Source: Pseudoduganella lutea (GTDB lineage: Bacteria > Pseudomonadota > Gammaproteobacteria > Burkholderiales > Burkholderiaceae_D). From it: a stretch of DNA of 64,000 nt. The stretch spans positions 682,001 to 746,000 of the forward strand of contig NZ_CP035913.1 of the NCBI RefSeq assembly GCF_004209755.1, given 5' to 3'. This document shows, in pieces, positions 9,549 through 18,342 of this stretch (the first letter of the stretch is position 1; every line of letters starts with the position of its first letter). Under the pieces are notes generated by a model. The model saw only the letters and a program-made list of their open reading frames with translations, ran no database searches and had not been told where the DNA came from. The position numbers were made by a program, and so were the translations under genes.

Positions 9549-10274
9549 TCAGTCCTTCTTTGGACGGCCCGTCTTCAGTTGCGGCAGCGAAGCCAGCACG
9601 TTCTGCAGCGTGGCCATGTCGATCTGGCTGATCAATGCCACGCCGATGCGCAGCAATTCGCTTTTCTTGATCTCGAAGCCGGCTTTCAGGCAAGCCTTCT
9701 TCACTTCACCCAGCACCGCGTACTCCGCTTCCGGCATCGTGAAGCTGTCACGCACCAGGCGCTCCTTGCGCGGCGCCGCGACTTTCTCGACAGGCTTGGC
9801 CGCGGCCTTGGCCACCGCTTTGGCAGGCTTTGCCGGCTTGGCTGCCTTGGCGGCCTTCGGCTCGGCCTGCGCCGCTGCCGGCTTGGCGGCCTTTGCTTTC
9901 ACGGCCTTGGCGGCGGGCTTGACTTCGGCCTTCGGTTCCGCCTTGCTTTCCACGCTGGCGGCGGGCTTGGCAGCGGCTTTGGCCGGCTTCTGCGCTTTCG
10001 GTTTGGCGGCAACGGCCACCTCCGCCTTCGGCGCGGCTTTCGTCGCCCGGGCCTTTGCCGGCGTGGCCGGCTGCGCTTCGGTGGTGTCCTTCACCGCGGC
10101 TTCCTTCGCGGCCGTTTCCTTCGCGGCGGGCTTGCGCGCCGCCGGCTTTGCCGTGGGCTTCGTTTCGGTTTTCGCGTCGGCCCTGGCTGCCGGCTTGTCG
10201 GCGGCGGGAGCGGGGTTGGCCAGCTTCGTGGCGGTATCGGCGGAAGTCTTCGTTACATCGGTCTTGGCGTTCAT
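9549..10274 (-). CDS. Alanine/lysine-rich histone H1-like protein
   Basis: A 241-residue basic protein. Start ATG 10274 is chosen because GGAGC lies six bases upstream and because the open frame further upstream overlaps other genes. Residues about 15-165 are a low-complexity array of Ala, Lys and Pro (repeated AKPA/KAAK motifs), as in bacterial histone H1-like and AlgP-type proteins that bind DNA through a disordered tail. The last 70 residues are ordered-looking: RDSFTMPEAEYAVLGEVKKA and LLRIGVALISQI, ending GRPKKD; this block resembles a small folded domain that is probably the conserved core. The likely role is nucleoid organisation or regulation. The promoter region just upstream is AT-rich (10275-10330). 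Confidence 0.65.
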   Translation of the reverse strand: MNAKTDVTKTSADTATKLANPAPAADKPAARADAKTETKPTAKPAARKPAAKETAAKEAAVKDTTEAQPATPAKARATKAAPKAEVAVAAKPKAQKPAKAAAKPAASVESKAEPKAEVKPAAKAVKAKAAKPAAAQAEPKAAKAAKPAKPAKAVAKAAAKPVEKVAAPRKERLVRDSFTMPEAEYAVLGEVKKACLKAGFEIKKSELLRIGVALISQIDMATLQNVLASLPQLKTGRPKKD

Positions 10275-10362
10275 TGATGCTCCTGAAAAAGTTGAACTAT
10301 ATAAATAATATATACCATTTTTAAGGAAAGAGCACCTACCATTACACGTTCGGTTGCATTTC

Positions 10363-10857
10363 TTAAGGAATTTCAAATTTCCCTGCCGCACCACCCTGCC
10401 CCGAACCGCCGCGCGCCGCGAGCAGGGCCTCGAGTTCCGCATTGCGGCGTGCCAGGTCGCGGCGGACGGCGCGCAGCGCGAGATGCGTGGCCACGCGGGC
10501 AAACAGGATGGGCGGGCTGACCGGTCGCGTGATGTAGTCGACCGCACCCGCCGCCAGGCCACGCGCCTCGTCTTCCGGCTGGCTCTTCGCGGTGGTGAAG
10601 ATCACCGGCATGTCGGCCGTGCGCGGGTCCTGCACGATGCGGCGGCAGGCTTCGAGGCCATCCATGTCCGGCATCATCACGTCCAGCAGCACGAGATCCA
10701 CGCCGCCCGCCGCAAGGATCTGCAGGGCTGTGGCGCCGTTGGTCGCCACCTTGGTCCGGTACCGTTCCTTCAGCAGTGCCGACAGCAGCATGATGTTGTC
10801 GGGCGTGTCGTCCACGATCAGGATCGTCGCGCGGTCGATGTCGCGTGGGTCGTTCAT
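10363..10857 (-). CDS. Stand-alone response regulator (REC domain)
   Basis: A 164-residue single receiver domain with no DNA-binding or enzymatic output domain. The acidic pocket is D16-D17 (ILIVDDTPD), the phospho-acceptor is D59 (LLDVMMPDMDG), and K93 follows TTA. The position that normally holds the invariant beta-5 lysine before proline is arginine 113 (YITRPVSPP), which may alter phosphorylation-dependent switching. The C-terminal 30 residues are helical. The start overlaps the stop of the upstream hybrid kinase by four bases, so it is the last gene of a three-gene operon and is most simply a partner of that kinase. Confidence 0.85.
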   Translation of the reverse strand: MNDPRDIDRATILIVDDTPDNIMLLSALLKERYRTKVATNGATALQILAAGGVDLVLLDVMMPDMDGLEACRRIVQDPRTADMPVIFTTAKSQPEDEARGLAAGAVDYITRPVSPPILFARVATHLALRAVRRDLARRNAELEALLAARGGSGQGGAAGKFEIP

Positions 10858-13800
10858 GAAGCCTCCTCCCGGGCGGCGGCATCGAGCACCTGCCGGGCCG
10901 CGTCGAAATTATAGGCGGCGATGTGCGCGGCCAGGCGTTCCAGCGCGGTCGCCGGCAGTTGTGCCGCCAGCACCGTGCGCACGCTGGCGAAGTAATCGTT
11001 GCTGTCGCCGCTGTAGTCGGCCAGCAGTCCGCGCAGCCGGGCCAGCGCCTCGGGCACGGTGCCGGTGTCGGGCGGGGTCGGCGCCACGCTCGGCATGTTC
11101 GCGGCGTCGGCACCATCGTCAGCGCCCGTCCCGGCGAAATGCGCATCGAGGCCGGCGATCGCGGTGCGCAGCGCTGTCGTCAGTTCCTCGACCAGCGTGG
11201 CGGTCGGCACTTCGTCGCGATCGAGCAGTTCCTCGATGGCGCGCGCGGCCGCTTCCACCGCGTTGGCACCGACGTTGCCGGCCACGCCCCGCAGCGTGTG
11301 GGCACGCTTGCGCGCGTCGTCGCGTGCGCAGTGCAACAGGCTGGTCGCCACCTCGGCCGCGGCATCGCGCTGCGAATTGCGGAACCGGTCGAGCAACTGC
11401 AGATACAGCGTTTCGTTGCCGGCCACGTGGCGCAGGCCGCGCACCGTGTCGATTCCCGGCAGGACCGGCAGGCCGCCGCTCACGCCCGGTGCGCGCGGCA
11501 GCCGCGGCGCCACCGGCGGCATGGCCCGGCCCAGCCAGCGCGCCAGCGTGGCATACAGCATGTCCGGATCGATCGGCTTGGTCACGTAATCCTGCATGCC
11601 TTCGGCCAGGCAGCGCTCGCGGATGTCGGCCAGCGCATGCGCGGTCATCGCAATGATCGGCAAGCCGTCGAAGCGGCGGTCGCGGCGCAGCGCCAGCGTG
11701 GTTTCATGGCCATCGAGCAGCGGCATTTCCAGGTCCATCAGCAGCAGGTCGTAGTAGCCCGCGCCGGCCTGCGCGAGCCGGTCCAGCGCCTCGCGGCCAT
11801 TGCCGGCAAACTCCACGGCGATGCCCTGTATGCCCATCAGTTCCGCGGCGATCTGCTGGTTGACGGGATTGTCCTCGACCAGCAGGACCCGGCCCGTCAC
11901 ATCGAGCCTGCCGGCCTCGATCGGCAGGCCGTGGCGGCGCGGCGGCGCGAACAGCGATACGAGCGTATCGACCAGCACCGACTGGCCGATGGGCTTGAAC
12001 AGGTAACCGACGAATCCGGCGTCTTCGGCCTCGCGCTGCACTTCCTCGCGGCCGAACGCCGTCAGCAGCACCATGCCCGGCTTGCGTTCCAGCGGCGCGG
12101 CGGCCACGCGGCGCGCCAGCTCGATGCCATCCATGCCCGGCATCTGCCAGTCGGTCAGCACCAGCGCATACGGGTCGGCGGCCGCATCGGCCTCCACCAC
12201 GCCGGCCAGCGCCTCGGCCCCGGACGACGCCATATGCACCCGCAGCGGCAGCGCCCGCGCCGCCTCGCCCAGTACTTCGAGCGCCATGGGGCTGTCGTCC
12301 ACCAGCAGCACGCGCGCATTGTTCAGCGCGGCCGGCACCACCGGGGCCCGCTCGGGCTGGCCCGACAGGCCGAATTCCAGGTCGAACGAGAACACCGACC
12401 CCATCCCTTCCTCGCTGGTGACCGTGATCGTGCCGCCCATCAGCCGCACCAGCTGCTGCGAGATCGACAGCCCCAGGCCGGTGCCGCCGAACTGGCGCGA
12501 CGTGGAACCGTCGGCCTGGTTGAAAGCGCGGAACAGCTTGCCCATCTGCTCTTCCGGCATGCCGATGCCGGTGTCGCGCACGGAGAAACGCAAGGCGGTC
12601 CGTCCGGGCCCTGGCGCCGGCAACTGCGTGCAGCACAGTTCCAGCTCGCCCTGCGCCGTGAACTTGACGGCGTTGTTGACGAGGTTGATCAGCACCTGCC
12701 CCAGCCGCAGCGGGTCTCCCTCCAGGTGGCGCGGAATGGCCGGCGGCACGTTGAACAGGTATTCGAGCTGTTTTTCCGCGGCGCGCTGGCTCGTCACGCT
12801 GGCCACGTTGGCCAGCACCTCGTCGAGGAAGAACGGGATCTGCTCCACTTCCAGCCGGCCCGCCTCGATCTTGGAAAAGTCGAGGATGTCGTTGATGATG
12901 CCCAGCAGCGCCAGCGCCGCGCGGTGGATCTTGCTCACGTAATCGTGCTGCTTCGCGTTCAGGTCGGTGCGCAGCGCCAGGTAGGCCATGCCGATGATCG
13001 CGCTCATCGGCGTGCGGATCTCGTGGCTCATGTTGGCGAGGAATTCCGACTTGGCGATATTGGCCGCCTCGGCCCGCACGTTGGCGGCCACCAGTTTCTG
13101 TTCCCGCTCCCTGCGTTCGCTGATGTCGCGCACGAACCCGCAAAACTCGAACTGCTCGGCATCGAGGTCGATGCGCGTGATCGACAGTTCGATGGGAAAC
13201 TCGGTGCCATCCGCATGCAGCGCCTCCACCTCGATGCGCCGGTCGAGCACTTCGCCGGGGCTTTCGCCGGCCAGGTAGCGCGCCATGCCCTTGCGGTGGT
13301 CGCCACGGTAGCGCGGCGGGATGATCAGCGTGTCGAGCTGCTGGCCCAGCGCCTCGTCGCGCTCGTAGCCGAAGATGATCTCGGCCTGCCGGTTCCAGCC
13401 CACCACGCGGCCGTTGCGGTCCATGTTGACGACGGCATCGAGCGCCGTGTCGACGATCGCGCGCAGCTTGCGTTCGGAATCGCGCGCCACGGCGATGGTG
13501 CGCTTCAGTTCCTGCGTGCGGGTATCGATCTTCTGTTCCAGGTCGCCATTCAGCTCGCGCAACTCGCTTTCGGCATAGCGCAGCCGCGTCAGCGTGTCGC
13601 GGAAGCTGCGCACGGCGATGGACAGCCGCCCTACCTGGTCGGCGCGGCCGATGCCGGAGAGCTGGATGTCGGTCTTGCCCTGGGCAAGCTTTTCCAGCGA
13701 TTTCTGGATGTCGCCGAACGGGCGCACGGTCTTGCGCGCGACGACGAAGACCGAGCCGACGATCGTCAGCGCCAGCAGCAGGTTCACGGTCAGCGCATGC

Positions 13801-14267
13801 AGCAGCTGCTGCTGGAGTGCCTCGTCGGCTTCGCGCCGCGAGTACGTGAGGTCGATGGCGCCCACCTTGTAGTTGCGGGCGCCATCCTGGAAGCTGATGT
13901 CGCGGTGCACGGTGATCGCGCCCGCCGGGTCGAACTTGCCGGTGCCGAAGCCGGCCAGCTCGGCGCCGTTCGGCGCCAGCACGCGCAGCATCAGCACTTC
14001 GGGCGTGGCGCGCATGGCATCGACCACGCTGGTGATCGCCGCGCCGTTGATGTCGAACAGCGGGCGCGCCAGCGCCTGCGAGAGCACCGTCACGAGCCGC
14101 TCGGAACGCTCCTGCAGCTGGACCTCGGCCTCGGCGTGCAGCGTGCGCACGGCATACGTGGTGTAGGCGGCCGTGGACAGCGCGACGGCCAGGAAGATCG
14201 ACACGGCCAGGCGCAGCACGATGTCGCGCCGCCAGGTATCGCGCAGGTTGCGCAGCGCTGTGAGCAT
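10854..14267 (-). CDS. Hybrid sensor histidine kinase with two receiver domains and Hpt
   Basis: A 1137-residue membrane phosphorelay kinase. Order seen: TM1 about 17-38, periplasmic sensor about 40-155, TM2 about 157-177, HAMP about 180-235, coiled linker, PAS about 268-390, HisKA with H415 (NMSHEIRTPMS), HATPase with N531 region (NLVNNAVKF) and G-boxes DTGIGM and GGTGLGLSI, first receiver with D706, second receiver with D845, and a C-terminal Hpt domain with H990 (KRAHTLRGVAGNVG). This is the BarA/EvgS-like arrangement, so phosphate would travel H415, D706 or D845, H990 and then the separate regulator. It lies between a periplasmic binding protein gene (one-base overlap, TGATG) and the response regulator. 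Confidence 0.92.
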   Translation of the reverse strand: MLTALRNLRDTWRRDIVLRLAVSIFLAVALSTAAYTTYAVRTLHAEAEVQLQERSERLVTVLSQALARPLFDINGAAITSVVDAMRATPEVLMLRVLAPNGAELAGFGTGKFDPAGAITVHRDISFQDGARNYKVGAIDLTYSRREADEALQQQLLHALTVNLLLALTIVGSVFVVARKTVRPFGDIQKSLEKLAQGKTDIQLSGIGRADQVGRLSIAVRSFRDTLTRLRYAESELRELNGDLEQKIDTRTQELKRTIAVARDSERKLRAIVDTALDAVVNMDRNGRVVGWNRQAEIIFGYERDEALGQQLDTLIIPPRYRGDHRKGMARYLAGESPGEVLDRRIEVEALHADGTEFPIELSITRIDLDAEQFEFCGFVRDISERREREQKLVAANVRAEAANIAKSEFLANMSHEIRTPMSAIIGMAYLALRTDLNAKQHDYVSKIHRAALALLGIINDILDFSKIEAGRLEVEQIPFFLDEVLANVASVTSQRAAEKQLEYLFNVPPAIPRHLEGDPLRLGQVLINLVNNAVKFTAQGELELCCTQLPAPGPGRTALRFSVRDTGIGMPEEQMGKLFRAFNQADGSTSRQFGGTGLGLSISQQLVRLMGGTITVTSEEGMGSVFSFDLEFGLSGQPERAPVVPAALNNARVLLVDDSPMALEVLGEAARALPLRVHMASSGAEALAGVVEADAAADPYALVLTDWQMPGMDGIELARRVAAAPLERKPGMVLLTAFGREEVQREAEDAGFVGYLFKPIGQSVLVDTLVSLFAPPRRHGLPIEAGRLDVTGRVLLVEDNPVNQQIAAELMGIQGIAVEFAGNGREALDRLAQAGAGYYDLLLMDLEMPLLDGHETTLALRRDRRFDGLPIIAMTAHALADIRERCLAEGMQDYVTKPIDPDMLYATLARWLGRAMPPVAPRLPRAPGVSGGLPVLPGIDTVRGLRHVAGNETLYLQLLDRFRNSQRDAAAEVATSLLHCARDDARKRAHTLRGVAGNVGANAVEAAARAIEELLDRDEVPTATLVEELTTALRTAIAGLDAHFAGTGADDGADAANMPSVAPTPPDTGTVPEALARLRGLLADYSGDSNDYFASVRTVLAAQLPATALERLAAHIAAYNFDAARQVLDAAAREEAS

Positions 14268-15163
14268 CAGGGTTGCTTGCCCTTGCCGGCAACCGGCAAT
14301 TCGGATTTTTCAAGCTTGCGGTACTCGGCGCCGTTGCGCTCCGTTTCCACGGCATCCCAGATGCGCCGCGCCAGGTCGGGCTGGCGCTCGACCAGGCGAT
14401 GCGACAGCAGCAGGAAGTAGGGTTTTTCCACCAGCGGCTTGGGCAGTGCCTCGATCTGCGGGCCAAACGGGCCGGCCAGCAGCGTGCGCGCATCGCTGCC
14501 GCCCAGGGCCGCGGCGGCCAGCCTGCCGGCCAGCAGCTTGCGCACCAGTTCATCGGAGCGCTGGCTGCCTTCGTCGACCGTGACGTTCAGGCTGCGCAGC
14601 AGGTCGGTGATGGAATAGCCGAGCTGCGCGCCGACGGCGCCATCGATGTTGTGCAGCGCCTTGCCGTCCCATTCGACATTGCTGCCCTTGCGGCGGATGA
14701 GGATGTAGCGGTCGATGTGCATGCGCTTGGCGATATCCGGCGTGGCACCGCCCGGGAACTCGCCGATCTCGCGCCGGTCGGTCTTGAAGCTGACGGCGAA
14801 TGCGCCATCCACGGCATTGGCCTTGAGCTGCGCGAGGCAGCGCTTCCAGGGCATGCTCTGGAAATCAAAGCGGATGTTTTCACGCCGGCCCACCAGCTTG
14901 AGCAGCTCGAAGTTCAGGCCGCGGCCATCCTCGGTGCGCCACGGTCGCACGTTGGCGCGCTCGTAGCACAGCGTGACGACGGGCGGGGCGGCCAGTGCAG
15001 TGACAGGTGAAGTTGCCGCTGCGGTGGCCGATCCGGTGGCAGATTCAGCGGCAAACACGGCCGGCGCGGGCATGGCGTACAGCCCGGCCCACGCGCCCAG
15101 CGCCGCCGCCATCCTCGTCATCCGCCCAGTGCTCCCGACCGCCATCCCCGCCTCCATGCTCAC
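14267..15163 (-). CDS. Periplasmic substrate-binding-like protein (SBP_bac_3 type)
   Basis: A 298-residue secreted protein with an N-terminal signal peptide (hydrophobic stretch AAALGAWAGLYAMPAPAVFA). Its body resembles the family 3 solute-binding fold used by amino-acid ABC importers and by EvgS-type sensors: FELLKLVGRRENIRFDFQSM, KANAVDGAF and AVGAQLGYSI are typical. No ABC permease or ATPase is nearby; instead it is the first gene of an operon with a hybrid kinase and a response regulator, so it probably presents a ligand to the kinase sensor domain. GTG 15163 is used as start; ATG 15157 two codons later is an alternative with similar support. Confidence 0.78.
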   Translation of the reverse strand: MSMEAGMAVGSTGRMTRMAAALGAWAGLYAMPAPAVFAAESATGSATAAATSPVTALAAPPVVTLCYERANVRPWRTEDGRGLNFELLKLVGRRENIRFDFQSMPWKRCLAQLKANAVDGAFAVSFKTDRREIGEFPGGATPDIAKRMHIDRYILIRRKGSNVEWDGKALHNIDGAVGAQLGYSITDLLRSLNVTVDEGSQRSDELVRKLLAGRLAAAALGGSDARTLLAGPFGPQIEALPKPLVEKPYFLLLSHRLVERQPDLARRIWDAVETERNGAEYRKLEKSELPVAGKGKQP

Positions 15164-15253
15164 AACCTATAGTGTAAGCAAAAGTACAAGGCCCGTGGAG
15201 ATTCTCTTTGACAATTTCCACCGGCCTGCACAGGGTGGCGGCCCTGGGGGAAC

Positions 15254-16000
15254 TCAGCCGGTCACTTCGACGACGCGCCCGTTCAATGGCTGCACGGGCC
15301 GGGCATTCATGCGGTACAGCTTGCGGAAGGCGGACAGCTGGCCCTTCGAGAGCTCCACCGGCTGCTTCAGCACCTGCCAGTGCACGCCTTCGCTGCACGG
15401 CGGCGTCGTCAGCGAACCCATATACGCGTAGTAGGCGTGCTGCCGCGGCAGCAGTGCGCCAAGGTCGAGCTCGCCCGCCACCGCATGGTGGTCGCCGGCG
15501 TGCGCCGGCAGTCCGGCGAAAACGGGTTTTAGAGCAGCATTCTCCTTGCCCTGCCTGAACAGCACGGCCACCACGGCCAGTTCGCCGGCGTCGTTCCGGT
15601 GGACCAGGTGCGCCACCAGCGGATACCGCTTGCCGTTGATCTTTTCCTCGCTGGGCGTGTGGAAGTGGAACTGCACGAGCTTGTAGTCGCCGCTGGCAAG
15701 GTGCACGGCGCCGCCCTCGGCCAGGTTCACCTGCACCGTGTGCCCGTTGTTGACGATGTCGGCAGTGCTGGCCGCATAATGGAAATCGATCGGCGCGGGC
15801 GCGCCAGTCTTCGCGCCGCGGATGTCGATCGGCGACTGCGCCTTGCCCAGCTTGCAGGCGGCGAAGTCCTGTTCGAGCTCGCCCCAGTGCGCGGTGCCGG
15901 CCTTGCCCGTGTATTCCCAGTGCGCGGCGCCCTTGTCGGCGGCGTGCACGCTTCCCATGGCAGCCAGGGCGGCTGCCAGCATCAGTAGTGTCTTTTTCAT
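15254..16000 (-). CDS. Periplasmic alpha-carbonic anhydrase
   Basis: A 248-residue exported enzyme that interconverts CO2 and bicarbonate with a zinc ion. Start ATG 16000 gives a good signal peptide (MKKTLLMLAAALAAMGSVHA). Family blocks are present: HWGELEQDFAACKLGKAQSP, the zinc-histidine segment VQFHFHTPSEEKING, AHLVHRND with the third histidine, and the C-terminal YMGSLTTPPCSEGVHW. Length and motifs are normal for bacterial alpha-CA. It lies alone in front of the frameshifted oxidoreductase, in the same direction but 280 bases away. Confidence 0.92.
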   Translation of the reverse strand: MKKTLLMLAAALAAMGSVHAADKGAAHWEYTGKAGTAHWGELEQDFAACKLGKAQSPIDIRGAKTGAPAPIDFHYAASTADIVNNGHTVQVNLAEGGAVHLASGDYKLVQFHFHTPSEEKINGKRYPLVAHLVHRNDAGELAVVAVLFRQGKENAALKPVFAGLPAHAGDHHAVAGELDLGALLPRQHAYYAYMGSLTTPPCSEGVHWQVLKQPVELSKGQLSAFRKLYRMNARPVQPLNGRVVEVTG

Positions 16001-16281
16001 GGTTGACCCGGTTCGTTGAGTGACATTCGGTGCCGGTGCCCGCGCAGGCATCGGCACGCCGACGGTAACAAGCGCGCGGTGAAAATTTAGTTAAGGCAAG
16101 ATGAGCCGAAACTTAAGCAGCGCGCACCCGAAGCCGGCATTCGCGCTGCTTCGGCACGCAACGCAGTATCGGCGCCGGGCGGCCGCGCGGGCACTCCCAT
16201 CGGGCCAGGCGCGGCCCGGAACGAAGGACAGACGGGTCAAGGGAACCGCCAGTGCCACCGGTCGCCGCAGGCCGGCCGGGT

Positions 16282-17346
16282 TCAGGTCTCCTGGGGTTCC
16301 GGGCCGCGCGTGCGCCCCGGCAGCGCGAGCTTCACCGGCCGGTGCGTGCGCGCCGACTCGTAGATCGCTTCCGTGATGCGCTGGTCCTGCAAGCCTTCCT
16401 CGCCCGGCGTGTGCACGTCCTTGCCCTGCTGGATGCACTGCGCGAAATGGTCCAGCTCCGCGGTGAACTGGTTCTGTTCCTCGGCCTGGATGTCGCTGGC
16501 CTGCTCCTTGCCGTCGACCACGCGCGAGATGCGCAGCCGGTTGCCATGGTAGGCATAGCCAGGGTTCATCTCGGCCCACGCGTCGGCCCCGTTCAGGCGG
16601 AACATCTGCGACTTGTGCGCCGCATAGCTGGTGCTGCAGCTGGCGATGAAGCCGCTGGGGAAGCGCAGGACGAACTGGCACGACTCTTCCACTTCGCGGA
16701 ACCGCGCATCGCCCGCCGTCGACCACGTGCTGCCGATCACCTCGTTCGGCTCCTCGCCGCTGAGGAAGCGCGCCGCGTTGATGCAATACAGGCCGATGTC
16801 CGGCAATGCGCCGCCGCCGGCCAGCGCCCGCTTCAGGCGCCAGTGCTGCGGGTCGCCCATGTTCTGTGAATTGACGGAGACGAATTCCTTCAGCGCGCCC
16901 AGCTTCTTTTCGCGGATCATCTTCACGAGGGTGCGGTCCAGCGCTTCGTACTGGCTGCGGTAGGCGATCATCAGCTTGCGGCCGGCCTTGCGGCACGCAT
17001 CGATCATCTGCCGGCATTCCGCCACGCTGTTCGCCATCGGCTTTTCGCACAGCACGTGCTTGCCGGCGCGCGCGGCGCGCACCGTGTACTCGGCATGCAT
17101 GTGGTTCGGCAGCCCGATATACACGCCCTGCACGTCCGGCATCTGCGCCAGCCTGTCATAGTCGCGGTAATCGAGCACCGCGCTTTCCGGGATGTTGTAT
17201 TGGTGCGCGATCTTCAGGCCCTTGGCCCGGTCGCCGGTCACCAGCGCGACGGGCTTCGCATGCTTGCTCTGCGCAAAAGCGGGCAGCATCTCGTTGATGG
17301 AAATCCGCCCCAGCCCGACGATGGCGATCCCACGCGTTCGTTCCAC
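16282..17346 (-). CDS. Gfo/Idh/MocA-family NAD(P)-dependent oxidoreductase, main part
   Basis: A 354-residue open frame with the Rossmann motif AIVGLGRIS, the family lysine in HVLCEKPMAN, and a C-terminal GFO-like alpha/beta domain ending near SARTHRPVKL. Homologs of this type are glucose-fructose oxidoreductase-like dehydrogenases acting on sugars or inositol. The frame as it stands would begin at GTG 17346, but a separate upstream frame (17347-17513) encodes a Tat signal and linker of the same protein, so the true gene appears to be one unit broken by a single-base deletion at about 17329-17331. The actual substrate is unknown. The first 300 bases of the intergenic gap downstream (16001-16281) show no further gene. 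Confidence 0.82.
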   Translation of the reverse strand: MERTRGIAIVGLGRISINEMLPAFAQSKHAKPVALVTGDRAKGLKIAHQYNIPESAVLDYRDYDRLAQMPDVQGVYIGLPNHMHAEYTVRAARAGKHVLCEKPMANSVAECRQMIDACRKAGRKLMIAYRSQYEALDRTLVKMIREKKLGALKEFVSVNSQNMGDPQHWRLKRALAGGGALPDIGLYCINAARFLSGEEPNEVIGSTWSTAGDARFREVEESCQFVLRFPSGFIASCSTSYAAHKSQMFRLNGADAWAEMNPGYAYHGNRLRISRVVDGKEQASDIQAEEQNQFTAELDHFAQCIQQGKDVHTPGEEGLQDQRITEAIYESARTHRPVKLALPGRTRGPEPQET

Positions 17347-17513
17347 GGATCGCCGGGCGGCTCGGTGCGCTCGGGCTTTTCGGCTTTGTCAAAGATCGGC
17401 GGGAATTCGACCCGGTCCTTTTCGCTGGCTCCGGCCTGCAATGCGGGCGTGGACAATGCGGCCAGGGTTCCCACATAGCGCAGGAAATCCCGGCGCGGCG
17501 GCTGGTTCTCCAT
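17347..17513 (-). pseudogene. Tat-signal N-terminus of the adjacent oxidoreductase, out of frame
   Basis: Read from ATG 17513, this frame gives MENQPPRRDFLRYVGTLAA, a twin-arginine signal (RRDFL) with a hydrophobic core, then a linker ending GDPWNER. At the run GTGGG (17329-17333 on the forward strand reads CCCAC) the natural continuation of the oxidoreductase (R-V/T-G-I-A-I-V-G-L-G) lies in another frame; one extra G in the GGG run would join the two frames into one Tat-exported protein. So this is the 5 prime part of the gene ending at 16282. Whether the deletion is real or an assembly error cannot be judged from the sequence. Confidence 0.75.
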
Positions 17514-17748
17514 GTGATGGCTTCCTTGAAATGATAAAAAACCATCGTCGCATGCGGTGTTTACCGGCAGCGCTCGCTTGCCCGATTGCAAAGATGGATG
17601 GGTTCACCTGCCACTTTTGTTGCTATGAACCATCAATTTCAGTCGTCGCGGGCCTTGGAGATTGCCACGCGGCGAGAAGGTCACTACAGTGCGAAAAGCC
17701 GCTTTAATTTACGACCAGCAATATCAATCCGCGCCTGCGCCGGCCCCC

Positions 17749-18300
17749 ATGAAGATTCCCACGATTCCGACAGCCCGTATCCAGGCACCTCCGGCCATGC
17801 CGCGGCACGGCCAGGCGGGGTTCACGCTGGTCGAACTGATCACGGTGATCGTCATTCTCGGCATCCTTGCGGCCACCGCGCTGCCGAAATTCGTCGACCT
17901 GGGATCGGACGCGCGCATCGCTTCCGTGAAAGCCGTCGGGGGCGCGCTGGCGGCCACGTCGGCCATGGTGCATGGCAAGGCGCTGATCGACCCGTCGGCC
18001 ACCACTGTCACCAGCGAGAATGTGGTCGTCACGCTGGAAGCCGGCTACCCTTCGGCAGCCCGCGTCGGCAACATGGCACTGGCGGCGGGGCTCGACACGG
18101 CCGACTACATCATCCGCTACGGCTCGGCCACCGCGACGGCCACCCAGCCGGCCCTGCCCATCAACTCGTTCGCGGCCATTCCTGTCGACGTGCAGAACAC
18201 GCCGAAGGCGCTGGGCTGCTATGCCCAGTACACAGGGGCCAGCCGGACGGGAAATGCGGTTACGCCGCCGGTAATCACCGTGGTGACGAGCAGCTGCTGA
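17749..18300 (+). CDS. Type IV pilin-like (MSHA-type) protein
   Basis: A pilin or pseudopilin of about 165-183 residues. The prepilin peptidase motif is clear: short basic leader, then G|FTLVELITVIVILGILAATALP, the hydrophobic helix with the glutamate at position 5 after cleavage. The globular part contains KFVDLGSDARIASVKAVGGAL, as in MshA pilins, and two cysteines near the C-terminus (LGCYAQ and TSSC) that could form the D-region disulfide loop. ATG 17749 is used; ATG 17797, eight codons before the motif, would give the usual short leader, so the start is uncertain. No other pilus gene is adjacent. Confidence 0.8.
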   Translation: MKIPTIPTARIQAPPAMPRHGQAGFTLVELITVIVILGILAATALPKFVDLGSDARIASVKAVGGALAATSAMVHGKALIDPSATTVTSENVVVTLEAGYPSAARVGNMALAAGLDTADYIIRYGSATATATQPALPINSFAAIPVDVQNTPKALGCYAQYTGASRTGNAVTPPVITVVTSSC

Positions 18301-18342
18301 CTGTCAGGTTTGGCGAAACTTACAAACTGTGTTTAGCTTTAC

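Noticed and set aside
9770..10240. Repetitive DNA inside the H1-like gene, considered as satellite or CRISPR-like array
   Set aside because: It is in frame, codes for Ala/Lys/Pro repeats and lacks fixed repeat and spacer lengths.
10923..14420. 1165-residue plus-strand open frame
   Set aside because: Antisense to the hybrid kinase; composition is typical of a shadow frame and no motif is visible.
16091..17050. 319-residue minus-strand frame overlapping the oxidoreductase
   Set aside because: It is an alternative frame of the oxidoreductase region with a Gly/Arg-rich, motif-free translation.
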